Positions 49,738 to 54,385 of a DNA stretch of 54,385 nt are shown here, one piece after another (the first letter of the stretch is position 1; every line of letters starts with the position of its first letter). Made by a program: the position numbers and the translations under genes. Source of the DNA: Rhodococcus rhodnii NBRC 100604 (GTDB taxonomy: Bacteria; Actinomycetota; Actinomycetes; Mycobacteriales; Mycobacteriaceae); NCBI RefSeq assembly GCF_001894925.1, contig NZ_BCXD01000028.1, positions 1 through 54,385 of the forward strand, in the 5' to 3' direction. The notes under the pieces are model-generated. The model was not told where the DNA came from, searched no databases, and saw nothing but the letters and a program-made list of their open reading frames with translations.

Positions 49738-50649
49738 ATGGGTGACGCGGTTGGACTCGGGGACGGCCGGACGGCCGGCATCCCCTTCGTGAAGGGGCAC
49801 GGCACGCAGAACGACTTCGTCGTCCTGCCGGACGAGGACGTCGGTGTGGACCTGCGGCCGGAGCGGGTAGCGGCACTGTGCGATCGCCGCCGTGGTCTCG
49901 GCGCCGACGGCGTGCTCCGCGTCGCGCGCGCCGGTGCCCTCGTGAGCGCGGGTGTGCTGGATGCGCTTCCGGACGGCGTGACCGGGGACGACTGGTTCAT
50001 GGACTATCGCAACGCCGACGGCTCGATCGCGGAGATGTGCGGCAACGGCGTCCGCGTCTTCGCGCATCACCTGGTCGCGTCGGGGCTCGAGGAGCGCACC
50101 GAGTTCGTCGTCGGCAGCCGTGCCGGCGGGAAGCCGGTCGTCGTGCACGACGCCGACCCCGAGGCGGGTGACGTCACCGTCGACATGGGCGCCGTGCGGG
50201 TGCTGGGCGAGTCGACCGCCACGGTGTCGGGGCGGGTGTTCACGGGTGTCGGGATCGACGTGGGAAATCCGCATCTGGCCTGCGTCGACCCACACCTCAC
50301 GGCGTCGTCGCTCGCCGCACTCGATCTCGGCGGCGCACCGGGCTTCGACCCGGGCGTCTTCCCGCAGGGCGTGAACGTCGAACTCGTGACGCCGCTCGAG
50401 AACGGCGCCGTCGACATGCGCGTCCACGAGCGTGGGGTCGGCGAGACCAGGTCGTGCGGTACGGGAACCGTCGCCGCGGCCGCTGCGGCGTTGCGCTACG
50501 ACGGCCTCGACGAGGGCGCACTCACCGTCCGCGTCCCCGGCGGCGACGTCCTCGTGACGATCCACGGCGGTACGGCGACGCTGCGCGGTCCGTCGGTGCT
50601 GCTCGCCTCCGGATCGCTGTCGGAGCGGTGGTGGAAGACGCTCGGCTGA
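49738..50649 (+). CDS. dapF: Diaminopimelate epimerase
   Basis: DapF converts LL- to meso-diaminopimelate for lysine and peptidoglycan. The 303-residue protein has two homologous halves with the catalytic cysteines in [11 protein letters not shown] and [12 protein letters not shown]. The substrate motif [12 protein letters not shown] is at the start. The ATG is fixed by the leaderless promoter. Confidence 0.95.
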   Translation: MGDAVGLGDGRTAGIPFVKGHGTQNDFVVLPDEDVGVDLRPERVAALCDRRRGLGADGVLRVARAGALVSAGVLDALPDGVTGDDWFMDYRNADGSIAEMCGNGVRVFAHHLVASGLEERTEFVVGSRAGGKPVVVHDADPEAGDVTVDMGAVRVLGESTATVSGRVFTGVGIDVGNPHLACVDPHLTASSLAALDLGGAPGFDPGVFPQGVNVELVTPLENGAVDMRVHERGVGETRSCGTGTVAAAAAALRYDGLDEGALTVRVPGGDVLVTIHGGTATLRGPSVLLASGSLSERWWKTLG

Positions 50650-50740
50650 GCGCACCGCGCGGCCGAACCGGGCCCGACCGGGACGGCTGCCCGGAAAGTC
50701 GGGTGCGTACCGGCCGCGATCCGTGGGATCATGGTGGGGT

Positions 50741-52264
50741 ATGACGAACACGCACGCGGCCGATGCCGCCACCGAACCGGACGCCGCAGCCGATGCCGGC
50801 GCCTCCTTCTCCTCGGATTCCTCCGATCGCACGGCAGCCGATGCGGGCCCCCGCGTGAGCCGCGGCGGCATCGCACCGTCGACCGGCGAGATGCAGCTCG
50901 ACGACCGCGGCGCACTGCGTCGCGTCGCTGGCCTGTCCACCGAACTCGCCGACGTCACCGAGGTCGAGTACCGGCAGCTTCGCCTCGAACGGGTCGTCCT
51001 CGTGGGGGTGTGGACGTCCGGATCGGCCGCCCAGGCCGACGCGAGCATGGCCGAGCTCGCTGCGCTCGCCGAGACCGCGGGCTCCGAAGTCCTCGAAGGA
51101 CTCGTGCAGCGCCGTGACCGACCCGACGCCGCGACCTACATCGGATCCGGCAAGGCGGAGGAACTGCGCGCCATCGTGCTCGCGACCGGCGCCGACACCG
51201 TCATCTGCGACGGCGAACTGACACCGGCGCAGCTCACCGCCCTCGAGCGCGTGGTCAAGGTCAAGGTGATCGACCGGACAGCGCTCATCCTCGACATCTT
51301 CGCGCAGCACGCGACGTCGCGCGAAGGCAAGGCGCAGGTCGCGCTCGCGCAGATGGAGTACATGATGCCGCGGCTGCGCGGCTGGGGTGAGTCGATGTCG
51401 CGCCAGGCGGGCGGCCGCGCCGGCAGCAACGGCGGTGTGGGTCTGCGCGGTCCCGGTGAGACGAAGATCGAGACGGACCGCCGCCGCATCCGCGAGCGCA
51501 TGGCCAAGCTTCGCCGCGAGATCAAGGCGATGAAGGCCGCACGCGACACCAAACGCGATCGCCGCGTCCACGGCGCGACACCCAACGTCGCGATCGTCGG
51601 ATACACCAACGCCGGCAAGTCGAGTCTGCTCAACGCCCTCACGGGCAGTGGCGTCCTCGTCCAGGACGCGCTGTTCGCGACGCTCGATCCGACGAGCCGC
51701 CGGGCGAAGCTCGACGACGGCCGCGAATACGTCCTCACCGACACCGTCGGATTCGTCCGTCACCTGCCGACGCAGCTCGTCGAGGCGTTCCGGTCGACGC
51801 TCGAGGAGGTCACGGACGCGGACCTGCTCATGCACGTCGTCGACGGCTCCGATGCGCTGCCGACCGAACAGATCAAGGCGGTACGCGAAGTCGTCACGGA
51901 GGTGCTGCGCGAGAGCGACGCGCCGCCGCCGCCCGAGCTGATCGTCGTGAACAAGATCGACGCCGCGGACCCGACGACGATCACCCAGCTCCGTGGGCTG
52001 CTCACCGGAGCCGTGTTCGTGTCGGCGAGGACGGGGGAGGGGATCGACGAACTCCGGGCGCGACTGGACGATCTGCTCGACCGCCCCGACGTCGAGATCG
52101 ACGTCGTGATCCCGTACACGCGGGGCGATCTCGTCGCGCGCGTCCACGCCGAAGGCCGCATCCTGGAGAGCGCGCACGAAGGCGACGGCACCCACCTTCG
52201 CGCACTCGTCGCACCGCCGCTCGCGGGAGTGCTCGCGGAGTTCACGGGCTCGCCCGCCCGGTGA
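50741..52264 (+). CDS. hflX: GTPase HflX
   Basis: HflX is a ribosome-associated GTPase that can split stalled or hibernating ribosomes under stress. The 507-residue protein has an acidic/Ser-rich N-terminal extension of about 45 residues, the HflX domain with GRAGSNGGVGLRGPGETKIE, and a G domain with GYTNAGKS (287-294), DTVGFV and NKID. ATG 50741 is preferred over the upstream ATG at 50723, which lies in a Trp/Gly stretch not seen in the family. Confidence 0.94.
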   Translation: MTNTHAADAATEPDAAADAGASFSSDSSDRTAADAGPRVSRGGIAPSTGEMQLDDRGALRRVAGLSTELADVTEVEYRQLRLERVVLVGVWTSGSAAQADASMAELAALAETAGSEVLEGLVQRRDRPDAATYIGSGKAEELRAIVLATGADTVICDGELTPAQLTALERVVKVKVIDRTALILDIFAQHATSREGKAQVALAQMEYMMPRLRGWGESMSRQAGGRAGSNGGVGLRGPGETKIETDRRRIRERMAKLRREIKAMKAARDTKRDRRVHGATPNVAIVGYTNAGKSSLLNALTGSGVLVQDALFATLDPTSRRAKLDDGREYVLTDTVGFVRHLPTQLVEAFRSTLEEVTDADLLMHVVDGSDALPTEQIKAVREVVTEVLRESDAPPPPELIVVNKIDAADPTTITQLRGLLTGAVFVSARTGEGIDELRARLDDLLDRPDVEIDVVIPYTRGDLVARVHAEGRILESAHEGDGTHLRALVAPPLAGVLAEFTGSPAR

Positions 52265-53310
52265 GGAGAGCGGTCGTCGCGGTCGCCTCGGCGGCCGTCG
52301 TCCTCACGGCGGGGACCGCTGCCGCCCAGCCCGCGCCGCGCGATGCAGCGATCGCGGACCTCGGCGACGCCGAGACGCTCTGTACCCCCACCGATCCGGA
52401 TCCACGGCTCGACGAGATCTCCGGCCTCGCCGTCGATGGCGAGAGTCTCTACGTCGTCGGGGACAGCGGGTCCGACGACGCCGTCGCCGAACTCGGGCCG
52501 GACTGCTCCGTGCGGCGCTGGATTCCGCTGCCCGTGGACCCGTACGACGTCGAGGATCTCGCGCGCACGGCGGACGGCACGCTGTGGTTCGCCGACATCG
52601 GCGACAACGCGCGGCGTCGTGAGACCGTCGCGCTGATCTCCGTCGATCCGGCGACGGGCACCGGGACCCTGCACCGGCTCACGTACCCCGACGGCCCGCA
52701 CGACGCCGAGACGATCCTCATGGGCGCCGACGGCGTCGCCGTGATCGTCACCAAGAACCTCTTCGGCCCGAGCGGGATCTACCGCACGCCGGTGCCGGTC
52801 GACCAGCTCGCCGAGCCGGGCCCGACGCCGCTCGAGGACATCGGGGATCTCGACCTCACGGAGCGTCAGGACGCGGGCGCCGCGCTGTCGGAGTCGGTCT
52901 TCACGGGCGGTGCGGTGGCGGCGGACGGCTCGGTCGGGGCGGTCCGCAGCTACAGCCACGTCCACCTGTTCGACCTCCGCGGCCGCGACATCGCGGCGGC
53001 GCTCACGGCTGGGCCCGACGTCACGGCGGAGCTGCCCCCGCAGCCGCAGGGCGAGGCCGTCGCGTTCGGCCCGAACGGCGATCTGCTCGTCGCGTCGGAG
53101 GCGCGGGGCGGGCCCCTGCCGCCGATCCTGCGGATCCCGGACGTCGTCGAACGTTTCCACGAGCAGCGGTCCGGGGACGGCGCGGCGTCGGCCGCACCGC
53201 CAGCCGAATCGCCCGCCGAGTCACCCGCGGCGGCGCCGTGGGTGCTGCTCGGCGGCGGCCTCCTCGCCGCAGCCGGCTCGTTCGCCCTGTGGCGGCGCCG
53301 CCGCTCGTGA
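52261..53310 (+). CDS. Exported, membrane-anchored beta-propeller protein
   Basis: The 349-residue protein has a signal peptide (residues 1 to about 23, cleavage likely after TAAAQ/TAAA), a domain with blade-like repeats (ISGLAVDGESLYVVGDSG, DVEDLARTADGTLWFADIGDN, GEAVAFGPNGDLLVASE), a Pro/Ala/Glu-rich linker and a C-terminal helix ending WRRRRS. This suggests a cell-surface beta-propeller anchored by its tail. No LPXTG motif is visible. The GTG overlaps the hflX stop (GTGA). The ligand is unknown. Confidence 0.78.
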   Translation: MRRAVVAVASAAVVLTAGTAAAQPAPRDAAIADLGDAETLCTPTDPDPRLDEISGLAVDGESLYVVGDSGSDDAVAELGPDCSVRRWIPLPVDPYDVEDLARTADGTLWFADIGDNARRRETVALISVDPATGTGTLHRLTYPDGPHDAETILMGADGVAVIVTKNLFGPSGIYRTPVPVDQLAEPGPTPLEDIGDLDLTERQDAGAALSESVFTGGAVAADGSVGAVRSYSHVHLFDLRGRDIAAALTAGPDVTAELPPQPQGEAVAFGPNGDLLVASEARGGPLPPILRIPDVVERFHEQRSGDGAASAAPPAESPAESPAAAPWVLLGGGLLAAAGSFALWRRRRS

Positions 53311-53316
53311 GTGATC

Positions 53317-53336
53317 TTCCGGTCTCCACACCGGAA
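53317..53336. terminator. Small hairpin between convergent genes
   Basis: Arms ttccggt and accggaa with a six-base loop fill most of the 32-base gap between the beta-propeller gene and the GMC oxidoreductase. Confidence 0.6.
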
Positions 53337-53342
53337 ACTCGC

Positions 53343-54385
53343 TCACGAGCGCGAAGCGCCTCGGATGAGGTCGGCGCAGCGTTCGCCGATGAGCATCGTC
53401 GTGATGTTGGGGTTGACGGCGGTGATCTTCGGCATGACCGAGGCGTCGGCGACGCGCAGCCCCTCGACCCCCTTGACCCGCAACTCCGGGTCGAGCGGTG
53501 AATCGTCGTCGTCCGCGGCGCCCATCCGTACCGTCCCGACCGGGTGATAGACGGTGTTGTGCGTGCGGGTGATGTAGTCCGCGATCTCCTCGTCGGTCTG
53601 CACGTCCTCGCCGGGCGACAGCTCGCGGCCGGCCCACTCGGCCATCGCCGGCTGTGCCACGATCTCGCGCGCCCGTCGCACCCCCGCGATCATGATCGCC
53701 ATGTCGTACGGGTCGGTGAAGTACTGCGGATCGACCTTCGGCTTGTCCCGGTAGTCGATGCTGCGCAGCCTCACCGTCCCCTTCGACCGCGCATGCGTCA
53801 CGTTGGGTGTCAGGCAGAACGCGTTCTCCGACGTCGGATATCCCTGCCGCAGCGTGTGCATGTCGAACGGGATGCTGCCGTAGTGGAACATCAGGTCGGG
53901 ACGGTCGAGGCCCTCCTCGGTGGGCGAGAAGATGCCGATCTCCCACCACTGCGTCGAGCGCGTCACCATGGGCTTGCGTGCCTCCCACTGCACGACGCCC
54001 TCGGGATGATCCTGCAGGTGCGAGCCGACGCCGGGGGAGTCGACGACGACATCGATGCCGACCTCGCGCAGATGATCCGCGGGACCGATCCCCGACAGCA
54101 TGAGCAGCTTCGGCGAGTCGATCGCGCCGGCCGACAGCACCACCTCCTTGCGCGCAGTGATGCGGCGCGAGTGGATGCCGTCGGAGAGCACGACGTCGAC
54201 GCCGATGCACCGGCCGTCCTCGACGGGGAGCTTGCGCGCCCAGTGGTCGGTGAGGATCGTGAGGTTCTCGCGCTCGAGGATCGGGTGCAGGTAGGACACC
54301 GACGACGACGAGCGCACGCCGTCCTCACGGCCGTTGATCTGGAAGAAGTTGGCGCCGTTGACGATCGTCTCGCCCTCGTTGAACT
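53343..54385 (-). CDS. GMC oxidoreductase (choline dehydrogenase-like), 5' end outside window
   Basis: The 346 visible residues are the central and C-terminal parts of a GMC-family flavoprotein. Signature 2 is present (GAIDSPKLLMLSGIGP), as are the catalytic histidine region HNTVYHPVGTVRMG and the C-terminal FAD contact NPNITTMLIGERCADL. The frame is open to the window end, and the N-terminal Rossmann part lies beyond it. It resembles choline or alcohol dehydrogenases; the alcohol substrate cannot be assigned. Confidence 0.92.
   Translation of the reverse strand, partial: FNEGETIVNGANFFQINGREDGVRSSSSVSYLHPILERENLTILTDHWARKLPVEDGRCIGVDVVLSDGIHSRRITARKEVVLSAGAIDSPKLLMLSGIGPADHLREVGIDVVVDSPGVGSHLQDHPEGVVQWEARKPMVTRSTQWWEIGIFSPTEEGLDRPDLMFHYGSIPFDMHTLRQGYPTSENAFCLTPNVTHARSKGTVRLRSIDYRDKPKVDPQYFTDPYDMAIMIAGVRRAREIVAQPAMAEWAGRELSPGEDVQTDEEIADYITRTHNTVYHPVGTVRMGAADDDDSPLDPELRVKGVEGLRVADASVMPKITAVNPNITTMLIGERCADLIRGASRS

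Overview
The window is about 54 kb of very GC-rich, densely coding chromosome from a member of the Mycobacteriales, most likely a Nocardiaceae/Rhodococcus-type organism. The gene order follows the conserved core backbone known from Mycobacterium tuberculosis Rv2839c to about Rv2725c: infB, rbfA, a DHH phosphoesterase, a MATE transporter, pptT, truB, sirR/mntR, ribF, rpsO, pnp, pepR, dapB, thyX, dapA, RNase J, ftsK, argA, pgsA, clgR, pspA, recA, recX, miaB, miaA, dapF and hflX. Lineage-specific genes sit between these blocks. I see no insertion sequence, prophage, CRISPR array, tRNA or rRNA gene. The species cannot be fixed from the sequence alone.

Layout. 1-8.3 kb is the infB operon (infB, ylxP, rbfA, nanoRNase, MATE pump), followed by a metallophosphoesterase, the phosphopantetheinyl transferase and truB. 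8.3-13.3 kb holds a DtxR/MntR regulator, ribF, rpsO and pnp. 13.3-17.2 kb holds a methyltransferase behind an unusual repeat region, a phosphotransferase/P-loop kinase fusion and the M16 protease. 17.3-25.9 kb holds dapB, a membrane protein, a flavodoxin-like protein, a YcaQ/AlkX-like glycosylase, an SRPBCC protein, a ribbon-helix-helix protein, thyX, dapA, RNase J and a DinB-like protein. 26-33.6 kb holds ftsK, a TerC-family transporter behind a manganese-riboswitch-like leader, argA, pgsA, cinA and clgR-pspA. 33.7-35.6 kb is the biotin uptake operon bioYMN. 35.8-40.7 kb holds a tiny two-gene unit, a PIG-L deacetylase, a glycosyltransferase, a DUF3046 protein, recA-recX and a uridine-kinase-like protein. 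40.7-44.1 kb is a glutamate-type ABC importer. 44.3-53.3 kb holds miaB, a membrane protein, a DUF349 protein, miaA, dapF, hflX and an exported beta-propeller protein. A GMC oxidoreductase runs off the right end.

Themes. Lysine/diaminopimelate synthesis is represented by dapA, dapB and dapF. RNA metabolism is represented by pnp, RNase J, nanoRNase, truB, miaA, miaB and hflX. Envelope and DNA stress are represented by clgR-pspA and recA-recX. Many genes have an actinobacterial -10 hexamer (TANNNT) ending 6-8 bases before the start codon, which indicates widespread leaderless transcription and helps choose several starts.

The most interesting structures are regulatory. They are: a yybP-ykoY-like manganese riboswitch whose P1 strand can also pair with the Shine-Dalgarno sequence of a TerC gene; a leaderless cysteine-containing 21-codon ORF joined to pgsA by an ATGA overlap; a 23-codon ORF joined to a 60-residue membrane protein in the same way; a nested palindrome array before a ribbon-helix-helix protein; three perfect 16-bp tandem repeats flanked by hairpins before a methyltransferase; and overlapping ECF and leaderless promoters on clgR.
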